Source: Symmetrospora coprosmae (Eukaryota; Basidiomycota; Cystobasidiomycetes; Symmetrosporaceae). From it: a stretch of DNA of 64,000 nt. Shown one piece after another: positions 11,601-22,700 of the stretch. The stretch lies in the NCBI GenBank assembly GCA_008802785.1, contig VUYT01000026.1, positions 1-64,000 of the forward strand. The letters are read 5' to 3'. A model generated the notes under the pieces. The model did not search any database. It saw only the letters and a list, made by a program, of their open reading frames with translations, and was not told the origin of the DNA. Within the stretch, counting starts at the first letter, position 1, and each line of letters begins with the position of its first letter. The position numbers were made by a program, and so were the translations under genes.

Positions 11601-13172
11601 ATTGACGGCTGTCTCTTGCAGGCGCCAGGCTTCGTCCTTGAGCAGATTCGCGGAGCGCTCGTTCGGCTTGCTCGTGTACCAGCCTTGGGTGATCCAGGCC
11701 GGATTGACGGTGGGGTTCGCAGCTATCGCCTCTGCATCCGTCAGAACAGCAGCGGCCGGTCGTTCCACCGCTGAAGGTGCTGCGAATGACGGTGCTGCTG
11801 CCTGATCCGCAACCGCCATGCCCTCGACGTGAAGGAGCGTGAGCGGATCACTCGTCGGCGGTGGGAGCCGGCGAGGCGATACAGTTTTGCTCGGACTCGG
11901 TTTGCCGACAGGGACGGGCAGTGGTACGGGACGCGGAGGTGGCGCAGGGCTCCTGCTCGTTGAGGCGATGGGCTCGACCGGGGGACTGCGTCCATGTGAA
12001 GGGCACCTGGGCCCTTTGTAAGGAATTTCGACAACTGGGTACAGCCTTGCCCGTGCTGGCTTTGCATCTGTGGCGTGTGGCGCTAGGGAAGGCGGCAGGA
12101 AGGCCCTGCCTATGCCTGCCTTGGCGCCAGGAAGCGGACCTGGCTTGACACTCGCAGGACTGCTCTCCTCTCGGCCTTTTCCCTTGGTCGAAGCCGGAGC
12201 CCCAAAGTTGAGCCTGGGCTGCGCAATCTGCGATGCAGCGGGACCCGTCCCTGCTTGCTCGGCTCGCAAGGCGCTCTGGTCTTCGCGGTAGTTGCGCCAG
12301 TTCTGTACTTTTCGCAAGATGATGCTGTCCATGACCCAGTCTGATGTGACGACCTTGTATTCTTTGAACTGGACACGCTTGCTCGGCGTCAGGTTGGACG
12401 CGATAATGTGCGTTGCTTTTGTCTTTGTCCCGTCGAGGTAGGGGACGTAGCGGCCGCCGTGAAGGACGATGAGCTTGCACAGGACATGCTGTGGAGGGTC
12501 GGTCTCGCCGTTGATCTGGCCGAGGAGTCAGACAAGCCGTTAGCGAGGACGCGGGCGTGATGCATGCACGCAAGCAAGCAAGGTCCCCACCCACGTAGAT
12601 GCGGATGCCTTCGAGGGTGTTGGACGTCTCCCCTTCCTTTGCATGGCGGAGGTTCGCGTCCTGCTGAACGACGAGCTTCCGCCTTTTGTTCCGCATGTAC
12701 TTGCCGAACCTGTGTGTGCGACGCTCCCTCCTCCATCAGCTCATGCGCACTTGAAAGAAGACCAGGGAGATCGCCCCGAGTGAGGAAGCACTCACTCGCC
12801 AAACTCGATGCGCTCGTACTGCCCTGCTGCTTCGTAGGCATGGCCATCCGCCTGGTCGTCTTGAAGCTCCTGATCAGGGTTGAAGGTGAACTCCTCGTCG
12901 CTGTCGTCGCCGTTGTCGTCATCCTCGGGCACATCCTTGTTTATCGGGGCTGGCGCACTGACGGGACCCCGGGCGCTCTTCGTCGACGGTGCTCGAAAGG
13001 CATGGTACCCAGATGTGCTCGCTGCCGGATGAGCAGGCGCGCCATCTCCTCCTGCATGCTCGCCCTTCCTCTTCCGGCTGACGTGACTTGCTGCCTGCTG
13101 CTCCTCCTCCCCGTCCGCATCGAGGCCCGCCTGCTCCCAGTACACGGCCGAGGATCCGCCTTGCAGGGGCAT
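8627..13172 (-). CDS. REV1: DNA repair protein REV1 (Y-family deoxycytidyl transferase)
   Basis: Seven exons on the minus strand: 13172-12796, 12709-12595, 12515-11245, 11175-10458, 10388-10345, 10278-10179 and 10108-8627; 1368 aa. REV1 inserts dCMP opposite abasic sites and scaffolds translesion polymerases. Visible domains: an acidic disordered N-terminus; the FGKYMRNKRRKL motif; a BRCT domain (about 155-250; GGRYVPYL, THIIASNL, VVTSDWVMDS); the polymerase palm from about residue 528 with HVDFDSFF and, near 630, SIDEA (catalytic Asp/Glu pairs). Next come the thumb and little finger (KSVSAEVNYGIRF, CMGLGKEVASRL, FLGHGVCD), a UBM-like segment (LVLLGLDVAIFRSFGKA), and a C-terminal region like the REV1 CTD. 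The 44-nt exon 5 is small but required to keep YGIRF. ATG at 13172 is the first in frame. It is divergent from the CinA-domain gene 203 bp away. Confidence 0.93.
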
Positions 13173-13375
13173 GGCTGCAGTGCGACTGACAGATCGACTA
13201 CATGCGATGCTCCTTCTTGGCCAGTGTTGCCTCAGCCATAGCTGACAACAAGGCTCACGCTTGAACGGAAGGCAACGTGCGGGCACACGAGCAGTCGCCA
13301 CCGCGACGCGCAGGTTGCCCTCCTCGCAATAACTAACCACTCGAGATTGCGCAAATCAAACCCCTGCGACGACGT
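13173..13375. promoter_or_regulatory. Bidirectional REV1/CinA promoter
   Basis: 203 bp between two divergent start codons, so the two genes must share or overlap their promoters. No TATA box is obvious. Confidence 0.55.
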
Positions 13376-13988
13376 ATGGTCATGAGCGGATTCCCACCAA
13401 CGGAGCTCCGTGAAGTTGCGCACAGAGTCGCTGCTACCCTGAAGAATCGAGGCGAGACCATCTGCGTCGCAGAGACGGTACGCGCGAGATGGCCTTACAG
13501 ATCCGCCGCAGCTCTAGCATGACGCTCGCTTGATTCTGCTCTCGCAATGTCTTCTCTTCTCGTCGAGTCAGGCTGCTGGCGGACTCATCTCGTCCTCTCT
13601 CCTCAGCTGGCCGGGCGCTTCCAAGATCTACAGGGGCGGATTGACGCTGTATACACTCGAGTCTCGGGCCGCCTTCGCTGGATGGACGCAGCAAGACACA
13701 GACGCCTATCGGGGCCCCACGCCAGAGATTGTCGCAAAGCTCGCAGATAACGTGCGGGCTACACTGGGCGCTACGTATTGCGTATGCGAGTCAGGGACAG
13801 CGGGGCCGACAGGAGGCAACACCAGGAACCGCACCCCGGGATATGTCGCCCTGGCAGTCAGTGGGCCTGATGGGACGCGCTCGACAGAGACGGACACGGG
13901 TTGCGGGACGGACCGCGAGGCCAACATGGTCGCGTTTGCTGTAGAGGCCCTGAGGCTCGTCCTAGACGTGCTGGGCGAGCAGCAATGA
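13376..13988 (+). CDS. CinA C-terminal-domain protein (PncC-like)
   Basis: Two exons, 13376-13477 and 13572-13988, joined in phase 0; 172 aa, the size of a stand-alone CinA/PncC domain. The bacterial family hydrolyses nicotinamide mononucleotide to nicotinate mononucleotide in pyridine-nucleotide salvage. Family landmarks are seen: VAAxLKxRGETICVAET, GGLISSSLL, GASKIYRGGLTLY, GPTPE, ESGTAGPTGG, PGYVALAVSGPDG and a C-terminal helix. However, the bacterial AESCTGG active-site motif reads AETAAGG here, and the following SNExK segment reads TLESR. The fold is therefore clear, but classical deamidase activity is not assured; I recall similar eukaryotic variants but cannot check. The short first exon is supported because it supplies the missing N-terminal strand. 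Confidence 0.85.
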
Positions 13989-14766
13989 AGACCGATAGCG
14001 GACGTTGATCAGTGCATACGCACTCTCAACTGACGAACAACGAATGATACTACATCTGCATTGTTCTCAGCTTATGGCAAACAGTTAATACGTAGGACCG
14101 TGGTAACCCCACTTGACTGAATATAACCTCTCCGACCTCGACGTTTGACGAGCATGACGTCGCCACAGCATGAGCCTTCGGAGCGTAAAGTACGTGAAGA
14201 GGCGGTCTCACCGCCTTACAGGCGCGCCCAGCAACGCGCTTGAGACACGCTGCAGACAGGGAACGCCGCCACGCTAGCCAAGGCAGAGACTGAAGACCGC
14301 AGGTTTGATAATTCCGGCCCTGACCGGGCCTTTTCGCGGGCGACTGAGCGCGATGCTTAGCGTGCTCAGTGTTGGTGAAGCCAGTCGTACGGCTTGCTGG
14401 TCTTCTCATCGCATGAAGCGTATACACTGCGCTCGCGGCCCTTTCTATGGCGTTGAAGCGCCTTAGGCTTCACCCTGGCAGCTCCGTGCCGCGATGTGTC
14501 AGGGCTACTAGCTGTCGTCAACACACCGCTTCTAGGATTAGGATTAAGGAAAGCGTGCCTCGCTTCTGATGCTTACCAGTCCCGCGCGCGTATCTTCGGC
14601 TATCCACGGCGGATGCCCGAACTTCTCGTCCGGACGCCTCACCAGGCACGCCTGGAGCCTCGAGCCGTCTTGCTTCTTTTCTTGCTGCTGCGACCCATCT
14701 CATCTGACCTGAGCTGCAACACAAGCGTCTCTCCGTTTCACTCGTATCTCGCGTCACTGTTGCACC
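13989..14766. other. Intergenic region upstream of gluconokinase
   Basis: 778 bp containing the CinA-gene 3' end and the gluconokinase promoter. A GGATTA motif is repeated head-to-tail near 14535. No gene, tRNA box pair or element is recognised. Confidence 0.5.
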
Positions 14767-15989
14767 ATGGTCGCCGACAAGCCGGGCGAGCGCGCCGAGG
14801 AAGAGAAGGTCGTTCTGAGCAAGACGGAGATCTTCGAGGAGCATCCCGGGCGGGTAGGACAGCGCAAGAGTCCTGTGCTTATCATTGTCATGGGCGTGTC
14901 TGGGTGCGGGAAGTCGAGCGTTGGAGCGGGCCTGGCTGCAAAGGTGCGTTGGCGGTTCCGTCTCTGTGGCATCCCTCAGGCTCCGGCAAGCTGCGGCGTC
15001 AGGTCACGACGGGAGAGGCCGACCGAGCAGAGCACGGGAGTAGCAGCAGCAGCGGCAGGAAAAGGCTGACATCTGAATTTGACCCATGTTCTGCTCACGC
15101 ATACACTCACCGCCCGTGTTGCTGCTCTGTCCGCCGCCTGGTGGATCGTTGCATGACATCAGTTCCGGATCCAGTTTGTCGACGGCGACGAGCTGCATCC
15201 CAAGAGCAACATTGAGAAGATGTCCAAGGGCATCCCACTAGAAGATGCCGTGAGCGTCCATGGGCCCTTCTTTCCGGGCTGGGGCTTGCAAAAGCTTGCC
15301 CTCCGCTGACGGATGCCCGGTGACGCTGCGCCGCTATCTGCGCGGGCAGGACCGCTTCCCATGGCTGCTCGACATCCGGAAAGAAGCAGCCAAGCAGACG
15401 ACGCGGGACGCACTGCACGAGTTCTACAGCAAGCACGACCTCAAGGACCCGGAGCAGCCGCGCGCAGGCATCGTTATTGCCTGCTCGGCGCTCAAGAAGA
15501 CGTATCGCGACATGCTGCGGGGCTCAACACATACGGACGCGCAGCTCGACAGGAGCCATTCCGAGCTCGAGACCTACTTTGTGTACTGTGGGTCACATCA
15601 GGTCGTGTGCATTGGCATGCAAGACGTTGGCTGCTGACACGCAAAGCTTGCCGCGTCCACGCACACACAGTGAAAGGCTCGCGTAAAGTGCTCGAGGACC
15701 GCATGGCCAACCGGAAAGGCCACTTCTTTGCACCAAAGATGCTGGACTCGCAGCTGGCTACACTCGAAAGGTGGGCTTCTTGATGTCGCTCTTGATGGCT
15801 ACGTGCGCTAGCTGAGCGTTCTCGCGCTCTCTCTCTTGTGTGCCCCGCAGCCCTAGCGAGAACGAGGAAGAAACGCAAGGCATCGCCGAGGTCGACATTG
15901 ACCAGTCGAAAGAGGCAGTTATCGACGAGGCAACGCAGAAGATAGCGCAGCTGACTGGCCTGCGCGTCTTGGAAGATCACCACGGATGA
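14767..15989 (+). CDS. Gluconokinase
   Basis: Five exons: 14767-14943, 15163-15249, 15350-15587, 15671-15770 and 15851-15989; 246 aa. It phosphorylates D-gluconate to 6-phosphogluconate with ATP, feeding the oxidative pentose phosphate pathway in the cytosol. The P-loop GVSGCGKSS is near residues 44-52, then FVDGDELHPKSN, the GIPLEDA and DRFPWL segments (the conserved IPL-D-D-R-PWL block, split by an intron), ACSALKKTYRD (the CSALK motif), LKGS, and RMANRKGHFF. All fit the thermoresistant-type gluconokinase family. The intron placements rebuild these motifs exactly. An N-terminal extension of about 37 residues precedes the kinase core and is acidic and basic by turns, without a clear targeting signal. 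Confidence 0.92.
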
Positions 15990-16330
15990 AGCGGTTTGCG
16001 GTTCGAGGCGGCGGTAGCCAGTCACGTGCAGCTGCTCAAGGTCGCAACAGAAGTGCATGATGGCGACCAAGAACCTCTGTGCCTTCCTGTATCCTATGTA
16101 CATGCATGCGGTCAACTTGGCTCGGTGTTGTACATTAGATGAGCTCCCGCCTGTGGTCAAGAAGTGCAACAGCCACAGCGTTCCGGGACAAAGTCTGCCT
16201 ATGTTGGCTGAGCGTCTACCCTCTTCAAGAGGGAGGACCGGTCAGCAGCGAGATACCTCTCTACTTCCCTCCCTCTTATCGACATCCGCAAAGCACATTC
16301 GCATCAGCACAACTCCTGCACTGTAGAAGG
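15990..16330. other. Intergenic spacer
   Basis: 341 bp between gluconokinase and the LRR gene on the same strand. Pyrimidine-rich just upstream of 16331, as expected of a promoter. Nothing else seen. Confidence 0.5.
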
Positions 16331-18396
16331 ATGACCATCGACATCTACTCGGGCCTGTCGCGCTGCCCAGAAGGGTTCAGCATCCCGGACTGGGAGGTCG
16401 GGACCAAAGTCAGCGACTCCGGCTCTGACGGTGTCGATGACAGCAGCTCGGACGCGAGCAGCGGCGATACACAGGAGCGCAGGCGAAGGATGAAGAGGAA
16501 AGAGGAACTGTCACTGCAGCAGCCATACCCCGACAGCAGCGACGACGAGGATGGGGAGGATAGCCACGCTGCAGACGAGGACAGCGGGGTGGCCTTGCTC
16601 GAAGGCGAGAGCACACCGCGCGGCAAGGACAGAGACAAGGACAGAAAGGGCAAAGGGAGGGAGAGTGTCGGATCGCTCTCCCCTAGATACAAGTCTGGAG
16701 GGGCAGGCTCTACCTCGACGGCAGCAATCGATACTGTGCCAGCCTCAGCGCGCTCAACCGTCAAGTCCCGCCCGCGCCCGCGCTCAAACTCCAAGTCGTC
16801 CTTCTCGCCGGGACCGGCGGCACAGGCGTTCTCGAGCCTCACCCTCTCTTCGCCTTTCGCTTCGTCGTCGTCCTCCTCAGTTCCCGCTCCTAGCGGGCTC
16901 GCATCGTCCTCGAGCATCAGGCTCAACGGCGCCCCTCTGGGCCGGAAGCCGCTCGGCCGGTCAGCGAACGGCGGCAACGGCCTCCTGAGCACGCGCACTG
17001 GTACTCTCGGCCGTGCCTCCTCCGCGCCTACGAATCTCTTCGGTGGCAGCCCGCCTGTGCACCACCACCATCAACGCAGTCCCCGGCTGACATCCAGCCG
17101 AACCCAAGTCTCGCCAGCCGCAAATGCCACTCAGCCTCATCAGAGCCAGGCAGCAGGCACGCTTCTCGCCTCTGCGGTCACCGACACTGAAGTCGAGGAC
17201 GGCTTTGATAGCGATGCGAGCTGGGGTTCGGGAGCGGAGGAAGAGCTGGGCTGCCCTAGCTCGCCAGAGTCCAGCATCGAGGCAGTCATCAACCAGGCGT
17301 ATGACCGACGAGAAGGCGATATCGTTTTGAGGTGAGGATAGATGCACCTGTCCCGCCTTTTGCAATGATGCTGAATAGATCCGCCCATGCTCTCAGCTCC
17401 CGGAGCCTGACTACGCTCCCAGACGTGCTGGCCAACCTGTCGCACTTTGTCTCGCTGGACCTCAAGACGGGCAAGTCCTTCCCGACGCCCATTCGGCTCT
17501 ACCTCGCGCAGAACTACCTCACCTCGGCCTCGCTCACCCCCGCTCTCTTCAGCATCAAGAATCTAGAGCATCTCTCGCTCCGCGGCAACTACATCGAAAG
17601 GCTGCCTACATCCATCTCGAAGCTCAAGAGCTTGAGGTACCTCCAGCTGTTTAACAACAAGATCGAGTACTTGCCCGCCGAGATTCTCGAGCTTAGTCTC
17701 ACAGAGCTGCAGGTCGGGAGCAACCCTCTGCGCAAGTACAGCGATGCCGTTGCGGCGCCCACGGAGGCGGTCAAGGAGGCGGAACAGCAGGAAGGAGACA
17801 CACCTACACCCAGTGCGGTGATGAGACGACACCTTGCACCGCGCAAGCACCGCTTCACTGTCCCATCGCTCGTCGAGCTGTGCACCCGCAAGCTGCTCGA
17901 GCCCGTCGTGGCCCCGGTGAGCTCGAGCAAGTCGCGCACGTTTTCGCCTTCCGGACCATCGGCTCCAGCTGTGCGGCGCAACTTCCACCTCGTCAAGGAC
18001 AGCTTCATCTCGCCGCGGACGGACATCCTGCCGCCGCCACCGCACCTCCTCAAGCCATTCTTGCCCCTGCTGCACCCGCTACCGCACCACCTGCGCGCGC
18101 TTCTCTCCCCCGTCTCGATCCCCCGAAACGCTCGCCAGAGAGACGCTCTCCCGCCGCTCCCGCTTGCCCCGGCCGAAATCAGCGAGTGCACCGTGTGCAA
18201 GATGGCGTGCGTCGAGTTTGCAGAGCGGCGGCTCGAGTGGCGCGCAGAGATTGCTGGGGTGCGCATGTGCAGTGAGGAGGATCAGGAGGGGTGGGTCCCG
18301 GTGCTCTGGAGGGGATGCAGCAAGAACTGCCTCGACTTCCTCGAGGAGCCGCTGCCCGCCAAAGTCCAGATGGAAGTGGGAGCGAGAACGCCGTAG
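16331..18396 (+). CDS. Leucine-rich repeat protein with C-terminal Cys motif
   Basis: Two exons. The first is 16331-17331 (phase 2). The second starts at 17379 or 17397, because both a TAG and a CAG acceptor keep frame, and ends at 18396; the product is 672 or 666 aa. The first 330 residues are acidic and Ser-rich, with SDDED-type clusters resembling CK2 sites, and look disordered. A short LRR block follows: SLTTLPDVLANL, HFVSLDL, LEHLSLRGNYIERLPTSI, LRYLQLFNNKIEYLP. After a Pro-rich linker the C-terminus has a compact cysteine motif, CTVCKMAC then MC and RGCSKNC. That combination recurs in fungal LRR proteins of unknown function, and I do not assign a role. The LRR suggests a protein-binding adaptor in cytosol or nucleus; no signal peptide or membrane segment is present. 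Confidence 0.75.
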
Positions 18397-18811
18397 GGGC
18401 TGGCCAGGATGATATGAGTCATGCGCTACGATACGATACGATACGATGCTATACAGAGGACGATACACATCAAAACGAGTCGACAAGCGATACTTTCCGA
18501 CAACGACGTGGAACGACTTCGCTTCTTCTGTGCTCGCCGTGTCCTTTCCGCCTCACACACCTGTATCGCATAGTCTGCCTGCCTCCTTTCGCATTTCACC
18601 TGCTGTTACTACTATCAGACGCCGAGCACCAGTGTTTGGTATACCGCAAGCCCTCGTCATGCTTGCTCCTCGATGCCGCCGGTTGCCGCTGTGGCGCTGT
18701 CACCACTCTCGAGCTCTTTCGGCCGGGAGTCTCCGCGCCCTCTGCATCCTTTCGAGCTCATCGCCTGACCTCGCTCTACTCCATCCCACCGAACATTCAA
18801 TCTCGCTTACA
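18397..18811. other. Intergenic spacer with short microsatellite
   Basis: 415 bp between same-strand genes. Contains the 5-bp repeat at 18427 and a pyrimidine-rich stretch before 18812. No other feature seen. Confidence 0.5.
18427..18447 (+). repeat. (TACGA)4 microsatellite
   Basis: Four perfect copies of TACGA plus one base, shortly after the LRR gene stop. Confidence 0.9.
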
Positions 18812-19179
18812 ATGCCAGCATCAGCAGCCAGCATGCAGTCGACAGGGCGCTCCAAGCCCTTGATGGCGCTGTGAGTGCCGATCCCCCGCAATCTTCCTGC
18901 CCCGTGCCTGACTGATCATGACCGATGTGGATGCATGCACCCAGCGCCGTCGCCATCCCCGCGGCGCTCGTGCTCTTTGCCATGAACAATCGCCGAGAAG
19001 GCGTCAAGGAAGGGCAGAAGGCGGCAGAGTACCCGCAGATGGGCAAGTTTGGCAGTCACCCGCCCCCAGAGCGCTCTGGGTGAGTAGTTCCCACCTCGCT
19101 CCACTGCCCATCGATTCAGCACCATCGGTATATATAGCTGATGTCTGGGTTTCGATGCGCCAACAGCGGCGGCATCTAG
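18812..19179 (+). CDS. Small single-pass membrane protein, 68 aa
   Basis: Three exons by splice reading: 18812-18870, 18945-19079 and a 13-nt terminal exon 19167-19179. The product has 20 residues, then a hydrophobic segment (MALAVAIPAALVLFAMNNRR), then a basic and Gly-rich tail ending RSGGGI. A perfect GTGAGT donor at 19080 argues for the last exon; without splicing the protein would end three residues earlier at TGA. Topology suggests an N-terminal anchor with a soluble C-terminal tail, positive residues (NNRR) just after the membrane segment, and an organellar or ER membrane. I have an impression of similar short fungal proteins ending in a Ser-Gly-Gly-Gly motif but cannot name a family. 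It is supported by consistent phases and strong splice sites, not by recognised homology. Confidence 0.55.
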
Positions 19180-19712
19180 GCGAGCAGGAGACCTCCTACA
19201 CGGCATATCATAGTCGTGTCTATCCGGTACCGGTAGCAGCCTGTCATCGCGTCGCGTGAGCTCCGGGCCAGCACCAATGCGTTCACATTCTCCACCTGTC
19301 CGAGGCAATGCCACTCCACCAGTACTGCTGTAATACGATGTAGCTCTAGGCACGAATGCCACTGCAAATCTATCTATCGTCTGCAATGCTTCTCAGGACT
19401 CCTGCTGCCGTCTCCACTGCTTCACTTTGCCTTGACCTGCCACGCCGTGCAGTTTGCCACTGACGCCTGCCGTGGAGAGCGCGAGCGACTCCTCGTTCGT
19501 GCATCTTCCTTTCCTCGTATCAAATGGACTAAATGGCGCTCTGATAGCAGGAGACAGTGCGCCTGAGCTGGAATAGAGAGGAAGGAAGGACGCACTAGCG
19601 GACAGAGCTGGATTGGAGCGGCAAGGAGCTCGGAGCTAGAGAGACAGGCACCGAGCAGGGCACATCTCTCAGGACGGGCAACGGAGGCAGAGGGACAGCG
19701 CCGACAAGCATC
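19180..19712. other. Intergenic region upstream of inositol phosphatase gene
   Basis: 533 bp. Strongly purine-rich from about 19570 to 19700 (GAGAGGAAGGAAGGA type tracts), likely promoter or 5' leader. No ORF of note. Confidence 0.5.
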
Positions 19713-22700
19713 ATGCTGCTCCTCTACCGTCAGTCGTATCCCTCGGTCGCCCTCATCCTCGTCAGCGACGTCTACACGCTCGTCGTCTCCGGCAGCGCGA
19801 GTGGCAGCGGCACCAAAGCAGGCGGCAGCTGCAGTCCCCAGGTCGAGATCCGCCTCGAGCCCATTGCGTCCTTTGACGTGTTCGGCTGCACGCTCCTCGG
19901 ACGCGTATACGGCTGCCTGGGTCTGGTCCAGCTCGCCGGCGAGATCTTCCTGGCGGTTGCTTCACAGGCTGTACTCCTCACGAGCAGGTACAGCGACCCT
20001 GCGCGCCCGGACGAGGTCTGCAAGATCACCGCTGTCGACTTTTACGCCGTCTCGTCTGCGTCGTGGGATCAGCATGGGTCCTCCAGTGGTGGTGGAGGGG
20101 GCGAGCAGGAGGGAAGCGGCGCGAGCACCCCAACGTCGCTCGCATCCGTCACGGGAGGCAACCCGGACGCCTACGCGCATGATGGCTACGGCCAAGCCAG
20201 TGGTGCTGGCGGTGGGGCAGGACAGGTACTGGAGCACCCTGCTTCGGCTCTGCGCAAGATCCTCTCGAATGGGCGCTTCTACTTCTCCTCGCCGTCGTCT
20301 ACCGCCGCTGGCGCAGCTGCGGGCGGTGTTCCCTTTGACGTCTCGACCCGACTTGAGGAACGCCTGCTGCGGTCGACCGCGTCCTCGACGGCAGGCGATG
20401 CCTCGGCGACGCCGGAGAGCGTCGCATACGACCCTCGCTTCGTGTGGAACGGCTTCCTCCTCGAGAGCCTGCTCACCTTCCGGACCAACCTGAGCTCGAC
20501 AGAACGCTCCGCCTTCGACGGCTCTGGCTTCATTGTCGCCATCATTCAGGGCTACTATGGTCTGCACGACTTTACTCTGTCCGGGAACCCCGTCACCCTA
20601 AGCCTGATATCGCGGCTCGGCTTTGCGAGAGCGGGCACGCGCTTCAATACCAGAGGTATTGACGACGACGGGCATGTCGCCAACTTTGTCGAGGTGCGTC
20701 TCTTGGGACGCTGCGAGGCAACGTCCCTTCGCGTTAGCTGATGTCGGTCCCATCCGTCAGACTGAAACGATGTTCCGAACGAAAGACAGTGTCTTCTCCT
20801 TCGTACAGATACGAGGGAGCGTGCCGCGTGAGCCGGGCCTGCCGCCTGTCTACGTTCACATCAGGGCTGTCTAACCCTCCTGCCCATTCAGTCTTCTGGG
20901 AACAGCAAGGCACGACGCCTTTTGGCGGACAGCGGCTTCAGGTGACGCGCCCGAGCGTATCCTCCCAGCCGGCCTTCAACAAGCACTTTCGCGCCCTACT
21001 CGAGTCTTATCCGGCGGTACAGGCGCTGAACCTGCTTTCGCAAAAGGAGCACGAATCGCTCCTGTCCGTAACGTACCGGGAGCATGTGCGCAACTTCAAC
21101 GCGCAGATGTCCGGGCAGGCCGCGACGACGACGAGTACCGGCGAGCCGGACGAAGATGCCGAGGGACGCGAACGCGAGATCGGGTATACGGAATTTGACT
21201 TTCACAACAAAGCCAGGCTCGCGGGAGGCATCGAGAGTGTCAGGGAGCTCATCAGGCGCGATCCGGAGACGGGTGGCAAGGTCGAGCGGTTTGGCTACTG
21301 TGTGGCTGCTGTGCATAGCGGAGAGTCGGGCAGCAACGCAAGCAGGAGCAGCAAGAATGACACAGCTGGAGGGGCAAAAGAGACAATTCTGAGTCGACAG
21401 GAGGGTGTTTTCCGTACCAATTGCTTGGACTGTCTGGAGTGGGTGACCGCACCCTCTGACTTTGCGGCGTCAGCATCGCTCGGCTGGGATGGCTGACATC
21501 CGAAGTCACACATTCGCAGTCGGACGAACGTGGTGCAGGATATCCTGTCCCGCCTGGCCATCGAGACGTACCTCATGCACAACTTCCCCGCTTGGCGCAA
21601 CTCGGACATCCTGCTGGGGTTCCACCGTACACTCTGGGCGGAGAATGGCGATGCCCTCTCGCACATGTACGCTGGCACGGGCGCCCTCAACACTTCGTTC
21701 ACGCGTAGCGGGAAGCGCACGTTGGCGGGCGCGCTGTCGGACGCCACGAAGAGCGTGAGCCGAATGTATATCTCCAACTTTGTGGACAAGGGCAAACAGC
21801 AGGCCATCGATGCTCTCTTGGTAGGCGCTGCCGTCGTGATATCGCCTACCCGGCGTGAATTTGGCGCTGACTCCTCCCTCTGGCTTCACAGGGTAACCTG
21901 ACCAACCAACAGAAGGTTGTCGTGGTTGATCCCGTGCGGGATGATGTCGACTCGGCACTCGCTCACCGGGCAAGCGAGTACACGTCGAAGCGGCAATACA
22001 CCATATTCTGCGGGACATTCAACGTGAATGGCAAGACACCTGGCAACGAGAGTTTGCTGTCGTGGCTGTTCCCTGACCCCAGTTAGTACACTACGTCGGG
22101 ACGCCTGCTAGCGTTGCGATTAGAGGCTAACGAGGTCTCATCACGCACGCAGAGACAGAACCTGATATCATCGCGCTTGGCTTCCAAGAGCTGGTCGAGC
22201 TGTCCCCTCAGCAGATTGTAAGCTCGCTGGTGTACTCCCATCCACAACATGTATAAGAAGCACTGAGCCAACCTCGCTTTCTTAGATGGCCACCGACCCC
22301 GCAAAGCTCCGGCAATGGCAGACATACCTGCTTAGTGCGCTGTCTGAGCGCGGGTCCAAACATGACTACGTGCTTCTCCGGGCTGAGCAGCTCGTCGGGA
22401 CAGCCCTCATCCTGCTCGTCAAGACAAGTGTCGCGCCGCACGTTCGCCATGTCGAAGCTGCGGCCAAGAAGACGGGCCTGAAGGGCATGGCAGGGAACAA
22501 GGGCGCAGTAGCGGTCCGGCTCGAGCTCGATGACTCGGAGTTCTGCTTCGTTACCGCGCACTTTGCCGCTGGTCACTCGAACTTTGAGCAGCGCAATTTG
22601 GGTAGGTCGCGCTTCCGATAGGCCAGACCATGCCCGAATGACTGACCGATTGATATGTTCACCAAGACTACGACACCATTGCCAGCGGGCTGCATTTCCG

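Noticed and set aside
14535-14550. Repeated GGATTA, superficially telomere-like
   Set aside because: Only about two units and not TTAGGG; chance.
13989-14766. Possible gene in the spacer before gluconokinase (frames on both strands)
   Set aside because: No ATG-led frame with family-like content; stops dense in all frames apart from shadows.
16001-16012. GGTTCGAGGC, resembling a tRNA B-box
   Set aside because: No A-box or cloverleaf at the right distance; it is in the gluconokinase 3' region.
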